Positions 1 through 7,008 of a stretch of 19,420 nt of DNA are shown one piece after another (position 1 is the stretch's first letter; each line of letters begins with the position of its first letter). Source of the stretch: Iamia sp052038315 (GTDB taxonomy: Bacteria > Actinomycetota > Acidimicrobiia > Acidimicrobiales > Iamiaceae); NCBI GenBank assembly GCA_052038315.1, contig JBQGCF010000333.1, positions 1 through 19,420 on the forward strand, written 5' to 3'. The notes below the pieces were generated by a model that was not told the origin of the DNA, ran no database searches, and was given only the letters and a program-made list of their open reading frames with translations. Both the position numbers and the translations under genes were made by a program.

Positions 1-277
1 GGTCACGGTGGCCGGGACCACCTGGCAGGCGGGGCAGCCGGGCGACATCGTCGTCCTCGGCGACTGGGACTGCGACGGGCGGGCGACGGTGGCGTCGCTG
101 CGGACCGGCACCGGCGAGGTCTTCGTCTTCGACCGGTGGCAGCGGGCCCTCACCGTGGCCGCCACCACCTCGATCACCGGGGCGACCGGGCTGCGGGCCG
201 TCGACGCCGACGGCGACGGCTGCCCCACCCTCGTCGCCGACCGGCCCGGTCGCGAGCCGCTGGAGGTGGCGGCGTGA
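1..277 (+). CDS. C-terminal end of an FG-GAP/VCBS-like repeat protein (5' partial)
   Basis: The frame is open from base 2 to a TGA at 275-277, so about 91 C-terminal residues are visible and the gene starts left of the window. Two calcium-loop-like DxDxDG motifs can be read: DWDCDG in the middle of the fragment and DADGDG near its end. Each sits in a beta-rich segment of the kind found in FG-GAP/VCBS repeats (V-x-GDWDCDG-x-A-T, then V-DADGDG-x-P-T-L-V). Such repeats form extracellular beta-propellers. The stop overlaps the GTG of the next gene (GTGA at 274-277), so the two genes are probably co-transcribed and translationally coupled. The specific function is not recognisable; assignment to a surface or exported protein is inference. 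Confidence 0.6.
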   Translation, partial: VTVAGTTWQAGQPGDIVVLGDWDCDGRATVASLRTGTGEVFVFDRWQRALTVAATTSITGATGLRAVDADGDGCPTLVADRPGREPLEVAA

Positions 278-1101
278 CCCGGGCCTTCGGTCCCCCGCCC
301 ACCGCGGCGGCCCCCGTCGAGGTCGACGGCGGCCCGGTGTGGCGTCGGCTGCTGGTCGGCGCGGCGTGGATCGTCGGGCTGGTCGCCACTATCCTCGTGC
401 TGGGCCGCCTGGGGTCGGGGCAGCTGTCGACGCCGCCACTGCTCGACCGGTCCGAGCTCCAGCTGTGGCTCGACGACCGGGACGCAGTCGTCGCCGGCTT
501 CGCCCTGATCCGGCTGATCGCCCTGGCCCTGGCCTGGTACCTGCTGGTCACGACGGTACTCGGGTTGGCCGCCCGGCTCAGCCGGATCCCGGCTCTCGTC
601 CGCCTGGCCGACGTGGCCACCCTCCCGGCCGTGCGCAAGGTCCTGGGGGCGGTGGCCGGCGTCGGCCTCACCGCCTCGGCCGCCAGCCTGATGGCCGCCG
701 ACCTGGGCCACGCCCCGAAGGACTCCGGGGCGACGGCGCTGACCGACTCGGCCGTGGTCCTGGAGCGGCTGCCCGAGGGCGACGACCTGATCCTGCGCCG
801 CCTCCCCGACGTGGGGGCGGGCACGTCGACCCTCGACGTCGTCGGCCCGCCGACCGAGGAGGAGGCTGCGCCCCCGACGACGTGGACGGCGGCGCCCGGC
901 GACCACCTGTGGCACGTCGCCGAGGCGACCCTGGCCCAGGAGTGGGGACGGCCCCCGACCGATGCCGAGGTGGCGCCGTACTGGACGGCGGTGGTCGAGG
1001 CGAACCGGGGCGTGCTGGTCGACCCGGCCAACCCGGACCTGATCCACCCCGGCCAGACCTTCCGGCTCCCGCCGGTCCCGCCGGCGCCGGCCGTGGGCTA
1101 G
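274..1101 (+). CDS. Membrane protein with C-terminal LysM domain
   Basis: The protein has 275 residues. I chose the GTG at 274 because it overlaps the preceding stop (GTGA) and because residues before it have shadow-frame composition. Hydrophobic stretches at about residues 26-46 and 72-98 look like membrane helices, with a weaker third at about 123-143. An acidic, proline-rich linker (about 190-203) leads to a LysM domain at about 204-266: it contains GDHLWHVAEATL, then an N-R-x-V-L-V-D-P-x-N-P-D-L-I-H-P-G-Q core. LysM binds N-acetylglucosamine polymers such as peptidoglycan, so the domain should lie outside the membrane. The insert between GDxLW and the N-P-D-L-I-x-P-G-Q segment resembles LysM domains of large actinobacterial regulators and secretion-associated membrane proteins. 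The gene pairs with the repeat protein upstream; a cell-envelope role is inference. Confidence 0.75.
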   Translation: MTRAFGPPPTAAAPVEVDGGPVWRRLLVGAAWIVGLVATILVLGRLGSGQLSTPPLLDRSELQLWLDDRDAVVAGFALIRLIALALAWYLLVTTVLGLAARLSRIPALVRLADVATLPAVRKVLGAVAGVGLTASAASLMAADLGHAPKDSGATALTDSAVVLERLPEGDDLILRRLPDVGAGTSTLDVVGPPTEEEAAPPTTWTAAPGDHLWHVAEATLAQEWGRPPTDAEVAPYWTAVVEANRGVLVDPANPDLIHPGQTFRLPPVPPAPAVG

Positions 1102-2465
1102 CGGAGCGCGGCGGCGCTCACCGCGTCGGGGCGGCGCCGGCGGCCCCCCACCTCGGCGGTGGCGAGGGCCGACGTCACCGCGGCGACGGTGGCATCGATC
1201 GCGTCGGGGACGACGGCGTCGACGACGCCCAGGGCGAGCAGGCGGTCGCTGGTCAGCCCCAGCTGCTCGGCCACCTCGGGCGCCCTGGCCGCGTCCCGCT
1301 CGAGGATCACCGCCGCCCCCTCGGGGCCGATGACCGAGAACACGGCGTGCTCCTGGATCAGCAGCACGTCGGTCCAGGCCAGGGCCAGCGCCCCGCCGCT
1401 GCCCCCCTCGCCCACGCACACCCCGACGGTCGGCACCGGGGCGCCGTCGAGGGCGGCGAAGGTCGCGGCGATCTCGGCGGCCAGGCCGTCGTTCTCGCTG
1501 GCCGGCCCGGGGTCGGCACCGGGCGTGTCGACGAGGGTGACGAGCGGGATCCCCAGCGCGCCGGCCAGGGCCACGGCCCGCTGGGCCTGGCGGAAGCCGG
1601 CGGGCGTGGGCCGGCCGTCGCCCGCGTGCCGGTCGGAGGCGATGACGACCACGCGGCGGCCGGCGACGGTGGCCAGCCCGGTGCGGACGGTCGGGTCGGG
1701 GGCGGCCAGGTCGGTCCACGACGAGCACAGGGCGGCGGCCACGTCGATCCCGGTGGGGCGGTCGGCCCGGCGGGCGGCCAGCACCTCGCGCCACGCCCCC
1801 GAGACGGCACCGGCGGCCGGGTCGGCGACCGGCGCCGGGGGCAGCACCCGGGCCGGCAGGGGTGCGTCGGCCCGGCCCAGGGCGACGTCGACCCAGGCGT
1901 CGATGCCGTCGGTCGGGACCACGGCGTCGACCAGCCCGGCGGCGTGGGCCGTCTCCGCGGCGTGCGAGCGACCGGCCACCGTCTCCCCGGTGGTGTCGGC
2001 CACGACGCGGGGCCCGGCGAAGCCGACGACGGCGCCGGCCTCGGCGACCCGCAGGGCGCAGGCCGAGGCGTAGGAGGCGAACACCCCGCCGGTCGTCGGC
2101 GAGCGGAGCACGGCGACCGACAGCAGCCCGGCCTCGGCGTGGCGGCGCACGGCGGCGACGCACCGGCCCAGCTGGAGCAGCGAGACCATGCCCTCCTGCA
2201 TGCGGGCGCCGCCGCTGCGGGTCAGGCAGACGACGGGGAGGCCCAGCTCGACGGCCCGGTCGAAGGCCCGCACCACCCGCTCGCCGTGGACGACGCCCAT
2301 CGACCCGCCCAGCACCTCGAAGCAGCCCTCGATGCGGACGTGGGTGGCGGTCCGGCCGGTCACGACCGACTCCTCCGGGTGGGTGGCCAGGCGGTCGGCG
2401 TAGCCGGGCACGCCGAGCGGGTCCGCGCTCGCCAACCCGTCGTCCCAGGTCTCGATCCACTCCAC
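1098..2465 (-). CDS. Fused beta/alpha acetyl-CoA carboxylase-type carboxyltransferase
   Basis: The protein has 455 residues and a GTG start at 2465. The N-terminal half resembles AccD without a zinc ribbon: SGGARMQEG (about residues 84-92), GGVFASYAS and GFAGPRV follow one another as in the beta-type crotonase fold. The C-terminal half resembles AccA: VDTPGADPG, then GEGGSGGALAL and the SVIGPEGAA-x-ILE stretch. The family transfers carboxyl from carboxybiotin to an acyl-CoA, giving malonyl-CoA or a related product. No biotin carboxylase or biotin carrier gene is present here, so it must use subunits encoded elsewhere. It lies 14 bp after hemW on the same strand. Its TAG stop shares the palindrome CTAG (1098-1101) with the stop of the convergent LysM gene. 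Acetyl-CoA versus another acyl-CoA substrate cannot be decided from the sequence. Confidence 0.88.
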   Translation of the reverse strand: MEWIETWDDGLASADPLGVPGYADRLATHPEESVVTGRTATHVRIEGCFEVLGGSMGVVHGERVVRAFDRAVELGLPVVCLTRSGGARMQEGMVSLLQLGRCVAAVRRHAEAGLLSVAVLRSPTTGGVFASYASACALRVAEAGAVVGFAGPRVVADTTGETVAGRSHAAETAHAAGLVDAVVPTDGIDAWVDVALGRADAPLPARVLPPAPVADPAAGAVSGAWREVLAARRADRPTGIDVAAALCSSWTDLAAPDPTVRTGLATVAGRRVVVIASDRHAGDGRPTPAGFRQAQRAVALAGALGIPLVTLVDTPGADPGPASENDGLAAEIAATFAALDGAPVPTVGVCVGEGGSGGALALAWTDVLLIQEHAVFSVIGPEGAAVILERDAARAPEVAEQLGLTSDRLLALGVVDAVVPDAIDATVAAVTSALATAEVGGRRRRPDAVSAAALR

Positions 2466-2479
2466 GGGGGCAGCCTGGC

Positions 2480-3559
2480 CTAGGCCGGCACCCGCAGCCG
2501 AACCGACACCTCGTTGGCCAGCAGGCGACCCTCCCGGGTCAGGACGAGGTGGTCGCCGTCCTCGACGACGATCCCCTCCAGCGCGGCCCGGTCGTCGGGC
2601 GAGAGGGCGGCGGCGGGGACGCCGGCGCCGGTGCGCAGCGAGAGCTGCATGGCCTCGAGGGCCCGCTCGTCGCCGTCGAGGTGCTCGGAGCCGAGGACCG
2701 GGTCACGGCCCGCCTCGACGGCGTCGATGTACGACTCGATCCGGGGCGGGTTCCAGTAGCGGGTGCCGTCGCGGTGACCGTGGGCGGCGCAGCCCAGGGC
2801 GAGGTACTCCCCCATCGACCAGTACAGGAGGTTGTGGCGGCAGCGGTGCCCGGGCCGGGCCCAGTTGGAGATCTCGTACCACTCGTAGCCGGCCGCCTCG
2901 AGGAGGGCCGAGGCCACCTCGTACTTCTCGGCCTGGTCGTCGTCGTCCGGGTGACGGGCCGTGTCCTTGGCCAGGGGCGTGCCCGCCTCGACGGTCAGGG
3001 CGTAGGCGCTGACGTGGTCGGGGTCGAGGGCGACGGCGCCCTCGACGGTGGTCCGCCAGTCGGCCACGGACTCGCCGGCGCCGCCGTAGATCAGGTCGAC
3101 GTTGACGTCGAGCCCGGCGGAGCGGGCGGCGGTGACCGCCGGGGCGACGGCCGAGCGGGGGTGCTCCCGGCCCAGCGAGGCCAGGACGTGCGGCACCATC
3201 GACTGGACGCCGACCGAGATCCGGGTGACGCCCCCGGCGGCGTAGGCCGCGGCCAGCGCCTCGGTCAGGTCCTCGGGGTTGCACTCGACGGTGACCTCGG
3301 CCCCGTCGGCCACCGGCAGCTCGGCCAGCACGGCGAGCAGGAGGTCGGGGGCCACGCGCGACGGCGTCCCCCCGCCCACGAAGATGCTCGTGACGGGGGG
3401 CAGGCCGGGGGCCAGGCGCGCCGCGTGGGTGCGGCAGGCCGCCATGTACCGCTCGACCAGGTGGTCGCGGTCGGTCCAGGTGGCGAAGGCGCAGTAGTCG
3501 CAGCGGTGCCGGCAGAACGGCACGTGCAGGTACGCCCCGAGGGCGTGGCCCTGGCTCAG
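2480..3559 (-). CDS. hemW: HemW, radical SAM heme chaperone (coproporphyrinogen oxidase-like)
   Basis: About 359 residues if translation begins at the CTG at 3559. The radical SAM motif C-x3-C-x2-C is CRHRCDYC at about residues 16-23, preceded by the usual LHVPF strand. GGGTPS (62-67), VECNPEDLT, RISVGVQS and DLIYGGAGES are family hallmarks. HemW proteins bind a 4Fe-4S cluster and S-adenosylmethionine and transfer heme; they are often misnamed oxygen-independent coproporphyrinogen III oxidase HemN. The start is the odd point: no ATG, GTG or TTG lies between the upstream gene's stop and the conserved strand. The best choice is CTG overlapping that stop (CTGA, 3559-3556), which implies coupling to the BldD-like gene. 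Typical family length is about 370-400 residues, so a slightly short N terminus is acceptable. Confidence 0.9.
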   Translation of the reverse strand: MSQGHALGAYLHVPFCRHRCDYCAFATWTDRDHLVERYMAACRTHAARLAPGLPPVTSIFVGGGTPSRVAPDLLLAVLAELPVADGAEVTVECNPEDLTEALAAAYAAGGVTRISVGVQSMVPHVLASLGREHPRSAVAPAVTAARSAGLDVNVDLIYGGAGESVADWRTTVEGAVALDPDHVSAYALTVEAGTPLAKDTARHPDDDDQAEKYEVASALLEAAGYEWYEISNWARPGHRCRHNLLYWSMGEYLALGCAAHGHRDGTRYWNPPRIESYIDAVEAGRDPVLGSEHLDGDERALEAMQLSLRTGAGVPAAALSPDDRAALEGIVVEDGDHLVLTREGRLLANEVSVRLRVPA

Positions 3560-4083
3560 CGCGAGTAGCTCAGACCCAGCTCGTCGAGGCGCTTGACCGC
3601 GCCCTCCTCGCTGGTGTCGAGGATGCAGGCGATGGTGCGCAGGTCGTCCCGGCGGATGGTGAGCACCCGGCCGTTGAAGTCCTGGCGCTGGACCTGGATC
3701 ATCGTGAGGTACCGGGTCAGCATCTCGGCGGCCACGCCGGAGAGCTGGTCGAGCCGGGTGAGGTCGATCACGATCTTGCGCCGGTCGGGCAGGGCCACGG
3801 TGAGGTCGAGGACCTCGTCGTCGGCGTCCCGGTCCCGGGGCAGCAGCTGGTCGACGGGCACGTTGTAGAAGCGGGCGAGCCGCTGGAGGCGGGGCACCGA
3901 GATGGCCCGCTCGCCGCGCTCGTAGGCGCCGAGGACCGACGCCTTGAACTCCTGCTCCGAGGCCTCCTCGGCCTCCTGGAGCGACAGGCCCTTCTGGCGG
4001 CGGATGGAGCGAAGGCGCTCCCCCACCTTGCGCCCGTAGAGCTGAGAGGCTGCGTCCTCGATCTCGCTGTCGATGATGCTCAT
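3556..4083 (-). CDS. bldD: BldD-like XRE regulator with c-di-GMP-binding signature
   Basis: The protein has 175 residues with ATG at 4083. Residues 19-81 form an XRE/Cro helix-turn-helix: VGERLRSIRRQKGLSLQEAE, then the VLGAYERGERAISVPRLQRLA stretch and FYNVPVDQLLP, as in Streptomyces BldD. The C-terminal domain (about 101-157) contains RQD at 133-135, eight residues, then RRDD at 144-147. This matches the RxD-x8-RxxD signature by which BldD binds tetrameric c-di-GMP. BldD is a global repressor whose dimerisation on DNA is driven by c-di-GMP; by family knowledge this homologue should link second-messenger level to transcription. An acidic insert (about 82-95) separates the domains. It heads a unit with hemW and the carboxyltransferase, behind its own 148-bp upstream region. 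The targets in this organism are unknown. Confidence 0.88.
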   Translation of the reverse strand: MSIIDSEIEDAASQLYGRKVGERLRSIRRQKGLSLQEAEEASEQEFKASVLGAYERGERAISVPRLQRLARFYNVPVDQLLPRDRDADDEVLDLTVALPDRRKIVIDLTRLDQLSGVAAEMLTRYLTMIQVQRQDFNGRVLTIRRDDLRTIACILDTSEEGAVKRLDELGLSYSR

Positions 4084-4094
4084 CGCCTGGTGCG

Positions 4095-4101
4095 TTCTCC
4101 T
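4095..4101 (-). promoter_or_regulatory. Ribosome-binding site of the BldD-like gene
   Basis: AGGAGAA on the minus strand lies 11 bases before the ATG at 4083. This is a strong Shine-Dalgarno sequence with slightly long spacing. It supports the ATG at 4083 as the start of the regulator gene and shows that its mRNA has a leader, unlike several other genes in the window. Confidence 0.6.
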
Positions 4102-4143
4102 GCGAAGGGTCCCTGGGTTCCGGACCGTGCTGATGGGGCCGAG

Positions 4144-4178
4144 GGGGATCCCATCCAGCGTACGGCTGGCCCATCCCC
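4144..4178 (-). other. Nested stem-loop in the leader of the BldD-like gene
   Basis: An outer stem GGGGAT (4173-4178 on the minus strand) pairs with ATCCCC (4144-4149). An inner stem CCAGC/GCTGG (4165-4169 with 4155-4159) closes a 5-base loop, with a small asymmetric internal loop between the stems. The element lies between the proposed transcription start near 4184 and the ribosome-binding site, so it would form close to the 5' end of the mRNA. It could be a stabilising 5' hairpin or an operator dyad. There is no U-run, so it is not a classical terminator. The structure is seen in the sequence; its role is inference. Confidence 0.45.
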
Positions 4179-4190
4179 GGCTGAGCGACC

Positions 4191-4219
4191 ACAGTACGTC
4201 GTGGCGCTCCGCAGATCAA
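4191..4219 (-). promoter_or_regulatory. Putative promoter of the BldD-like / hemW / carboxyltransferase unit
   Basis: On the minus strand TTGATC (4219-4214) and TACTGT (4196-4191) are separated by exactly 17 bases. This fits a housekeeping sigma-70-type promoter (TTGACn and TAnnnT). The predicted start near 4184 leaves a leader of about 100 bases. The whole stretch 4084-4231 is non-coding; besides this promoter it holds the stem-loop at 4144-4178 and the ribosome-binding site. I see no clear terminator for rsmE in it. Confidence 0.5.
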
Positions 4220-4231
4220 CCACCCTCAGTG

Positions 4232-4885
4232 CTACGCCCCTGCAACGAGCCCGTGACGGAGGGCGCAGAGCAGCGAACCGGCAGCCACCGCCGCCGTCTC
4301 CGCCCGGAGGATCGTGGGGCCGAGGCCCACCACGGACGGTGCTGCGGCCCGTTCGCGATCGCTCCAGCCGCCCTCCGGGCCGATCAGCACGACGGGGTGG
4401 TCGAGGCTCGGCGGGCCACCCCCCGGGTCGGCCAGGGCGACTCCCGCTCCGAGGGATGCGGCCTCGACGGTGACCCCGACCCGCACCTCGGGCAGACGGG
4501 TGCGCCGGCTCTGCATGCCCGCCTCCCGCACGATCTTGTCGAGCCGGTCGCGGGGCTTCTCCCAGCGCACGACGGAGCGGTCGGCGACGAGCAGCCAGAT
4601 GGCGTCGACGCCCAGCTCGGTCAGCTTCTGGACGGCCCACTCCGGGCGCTGGCCCTTCACCGGCGCCAGGCCGACGGTGATCGGCGGGTGCGGGGCGGGC
4701 TCGACGACGATCTCCCCGTCGGGCTCCACCGTCGGGCCGAAGCGGGCCGGGCGCCAGGCCCCGCGCCCGTCGGACAGGGTCAGGGCGTCGCCGGCCCGCA
4801 GCCGGAGCGCCCTGGCCAGGTGGTGGCGGTCGTCCTCGTCGAGCTCGGGCCGCTCGAGGTCGGCCACGAACACGTGGGGCGTCAC
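4232..4885 (-). CDS. rsmE: RsmE, 16S rRNA (uracil1498-N3)-methyltransferase
   Basis: The protein has 217 residues with a GTG start at 4885 that overlaps the dnaJ stop (GTGA). The N-terminal PUA-like part (HHLARALRLRAGDALTLSDG, about 21-40) precedes a SPOUT methyltransferase domain. The conserved K-x-Q-x-E-W-A-x-Q-K-x-T-E-L-G segment appears as GQRPEWAVQKLTELGVDAI, followed by EAGMQSRRTRLPEV (121-134), IGPEGGWS (168-175) and LRAETA (193-198), the SAM-binding knot. The enzyme methylates N3 of U1498 in 16S rRNA on the 30S subunit. It is somewhat shorter than the usual 240 or so residues. Position directly after dnaJ is common in many bacteria and supports the call. Confidence 0.94.
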   Translation of the reverse strand: MTPHVFVADLERPELDEDDRHHLARALRLRAGDALTLSDGRGAWRPARFGPTVEPDGEIVVEPAPHPPITVGLAPVKGQRPEWAVQKLTELGVDAIWLLVADRSVVRWEKPRDRLDKIVREAGMQSRRTRLPEVRVGVTVEAASLGAGVALADPGGGPPSLDHPVVLIGPEGGWSDRERAAAPSVVGLGPTILRAETAAVAAGSLLCALRHGLVAGA

Positions 4886-6000
4886 TTGAACAGCGAGCGG
4901 GCCTTGGAGAGCAGGCCCGTCTCGGGCGGGGTCACGTCCTCGCCCCCGAGGGCGGCCAGCTGGCGGTAGAGGGCCTCCTGCTCGGCGGTCACCTTGGCCG
5001 GGACGTCGACCACGACGGTCACCAGCAGGTCGCCCCGCCCCCGCCCCCGCACCCGGGGCACGCCCTGGTTCCGGAACCGGAACACGTGCCCGGGCTGGGT
5101 GCCGTGGGGGACGGCGATCTCGACCGTGTCGTCGAGGGTCTCCAGCGCCACCGTCACGCCGAGGGCCGCCTGGCTGGGGCTGAGGTGCAGGTCGTGGTGG
5201 AGGTCGTCGCCGTCGCGGGTGAAGCGGTCGTGGGGGGCGACCCGCAGGTGGACGTACAGGTCGCCGGCGGGGCCGCCGCGGGGGCCGGCCGGCCCGTAGC
5301 CGGGGAGGCGCAGCGTGTTGCCGTCGGCCACGCCGGGCGGGATGTCGACCGGGTAGGTGCGCTCGACCGGGCGCCGGCCCTCGCCGTTGCAGTCGGGGCA
5401 CGGCGTCGGGATGACCTGGCCCGTCCCGCCGCACTGCGGGCACGGCCGGGCCGTGACCATCTGGCCCAGCATCGACTGGCGGACCTGGCGGACCTGGCCG
5501 GCGCCGCTGCAGGTGGGGCAGGTGTCGGCGTGGGTGCCGGGCGCCGCGCCGGTGGCCTCACACGTGTCGCAGGGCTGCGGCACCCGGGCCGTCACCGGGG
5601 CGTTGGTGCCGAAGGCGGCCTGCTCGAAGGCGAGGTCGACGACGACCTCCATGTCCGGGCCGCGGGGCGGGCCGGACCGGCGACCGCCGCCGAAGCCCCC
5701 GCCACCACCCCCGAAGAAGGCGTCGAAGATGTCGCCCAGGCCGCCCCCGAAGACGTCGCCCGGGTCGGGCCCGCCGGCGGCGCCACCGATGCTGCCGTAG
5801 GTGTCGTAGCGCTGGCGCTTGGCCGGGTCCGACAGCACCTCGTAGGCCTGGGCCACCTCCTTGAACCGGGCCTCGGCCGTCGGGTCGTCGGGGTTGGCGT
5901 CGGGGTGGTGCTGGCGGGCGAGCCGGCGGTACGCCTTCTTGATCTCGTCGGCGGTGGCGGTGCGGGACACGCCCAGCACCTCGTACAGGTCGTCGGCCAT
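4882..6000 (-). CDS. dnaJ: DnaJ co-chaperone (hrcA-linked copy)
   Basis: The protein has 372 residues, with ATG at 6000 overlapping the hrcA stop (TGATG). It has a full type I architecture. The J domain (1-68) carries HPD at 32-34. A Gly/Phe-rich linker covers about 70-112. The zinc-binding domain has four C-x2-C repeats (C144/147, C161/164, C187/190, C201/204), followed by the C-terminal substrate-binding domains. The first zinc repeat reads CDTCEATG, lacking the usual glycine at position six of CxxCxGxG. DnaJ delivers clients to DnaK and stimulates its ATPase. There is no dnaK or grpE here; actinobacteria often keep a second dnaJ (dnaJ2) in an hrcA operon, and this looks like that copy. Control by HrcA through the CIRCE at 7009-7035 is expected. 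Confidence 0.96.
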   Translation of the reverse strand: MADDLYEVLGVSRTATADEIKKAYRRLARQHHPDANPDDPTAEARFKEVAQAYEVLSDPAKRQRYDTYGSIGGAAGGPDPGDVFGGGLGDIFDAFFGGGGGGFGGGRRSGPPRGPDMEVVVDLAFEQAAFGTNAPVTARVPQPCDTCEATGAAPGTHADTCPTCSGAGQVRQVRQSMLGQMVTARPCPQCGGTGQVIPTPCPDCNGEGRRPVERTYPVDIPPGVADGNTLRLPGYGPAGPRGGPAGDLYVHLRVAPHDRFTRDGDDLHHDLHLSPSQAALGVTVALETLDDTVEIAVPHGTQPGHVFRFRNQGVPRVRGRGRGDLLVTVVVDVPAKVTAEQEALYRQLAALGGEDVTPPETGLLSKARSLFK

Positions 6001-7007
6001 CAGCCCTCGCTCAACCGGCGGCCCAGGCGCTTGCCGACCACCGCGACGGCGGCCAGGGCCTGGGCGTAGTCCATCCGTGTGGGACCGAGCACGCCGACGG
6101 TGCCGACGGGCTCGCCCTCGATCTCGTACGGCGCCACCACGATCGAGCACTCGGCGAGGGTGGTCATCCCCGTCTCCGACCCGATGGCGACCTGCAGGCC
6201 CCGGTCGAGGACGTCGCGCAGGAGCGACACCACGACGAGCTGCTGCTCGAGCAGCCCCAGGACCTCGCGCACCTGCTCGACCGCCTCGAAGGCGCCGGCC
6301 ATGCGGTCCGTGCCGCCGACGTAGAGGTGGTCGCCGTCGGCGCCCACGGCGACCCGGGCCGAGGCCACGATCGACTCGACCGCGGGCCCGGCGCCCGGCG
6401 GCGGGGCGGGCACGGAGGCGAGCGAGTCGAGGTGGCGGCCCACGACCTCCGCGGCCAGGTGGGCGCCGGCCCGGGACAGGTCCTCCTCGCTCGGCTCGAC
6501 CCCGGCCCCGCCCAGCTCGACGGTGGCCTTCTCGACCGAGCCGTTGGAGAGGACGACGACCAGCAGCGCCATGCGGGGCGTCAGCCCGACCAGCTGGATC
6601 GAGCGGACGACGGCCGTCTCGTGGGGCGGGCCGGTGATGACGGCGGCGGTGCCGGTCAGCCCGGACAGGAGCCGGGAGGTGTCGGCCAGCATCCGCTCCA
6701 GCTCGCCGTGGGTGCGGTCGAAGAACGCCTTCACCTGCTGGGCGCTGGCCCGGTCGAGCGTCGGCCGGGCGGCCAGGTGGTCGACGTAGTAGCGGTAGCC
6801 GGCCTGGGTCGGGATGCGGCCGGCGCTGGTGTGGGGCTGGGCCAGGAAGCCCTCGGCCTCCAGGCTCGCCATCTCGTTGCGCACGGTGGCCGACGACACG
6901 CCCACCCCGGGAGCGGACGCGACGTGGCCCGAACCCACCGGCTGGGCGGTGTGGATGTACTCCTCCACCACCGCCCGCAGGATCGTGGACTTCCGGTCGT
7001 CGAGCAT
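6000..7007 (-). CDS. hrcA: HrcA heat-inducible transcription repressor
   Basis: The protein has 335 residues with ATG at 7007; the N terminus MLDDRKSTILRAVVEEYI matches the usual start of the family. The winged-helix DNA-binding part includes YIHTAQPVGSGHV, SSATVRNEMASLEAEGFL and the SAGRIPTQAGYRYYVD block. The remainder is the GAF-like and dimerisation region ending in GPTRMDYAQALAAVAVVGKRL. HrcA represses chaperone genes by binding CIRCE and is kept active by GroEL. A CIRCE copy lies two bases upstream of its own start codon, so autoregulation is expected. It overlaps dnaJ by one base, making a coupled hrcA-dnaJ-rsmE unit. Confidence 0.97.
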   Translation of the reverse strand: MLDDRKSTILRAVVEEYIHTAQPVGSGHVASAPGVGVSSATVRNEMASLEAEGFLAQPHTSAGRIPTQAGYRYYVDHLAARPTLDRASAQQVKAFFDRTHGELERMLADTSRLLSGLTGTAAVITGPPHETAVVRSIQLVGLTPRMALLVVVLSNGSVEKATVELGGAGVEPSEEDLSRAGAHLAAEVVGRHLDSLASVPAPPPGAGPAVESIVASARVAVGADGDHLYVGGTDRMAGAFEAVEQVREVLGLLEQQLVVVSLLRDVLDRGLQVAIGSETGMTTLAECSIVVAPYEIEGEPVGTVGVLGPTRMDYAQALAAVAVVGKRLGRRLSEG

Positions 7008-7008
7008 G

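Noticed and set aside
339..2483. A 714-codon open frame on the plus strand across the LysM and carboxyltransferase genes
   Set aside because: It is antisense or out of frame to two clear family members, and its product is low-complexity Gly/Arg/Pro/Ala-rich sequence typical of shadow frames in GC-rich DNA.
3560..4219. N-terminal extension of hemW to an ATG at 4219
   Set aside because: The extra residues are a shadow of the BldD-like gene (His/Pro/Arg/Gly-rich) and would precede the normal HemW N terminus.
4220..4235. Possible BldD-box-like sequence (CACTGAGGGTG) near the BldD-like gene promoter
   Set aside because: It matches only about six of nine informative positions of the streptomycete BldD consensus, too few to call an operator in GC-rich DNA.
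4886..5443. N-terminal extension of rsmE into dnaJ
   Set aside because: It is an Arg/Pro/Gly-rich frame shadow of dnaJ; the GTG at 4885 overlaps the dnaJ stop and gives the normal RsmE N terminus.
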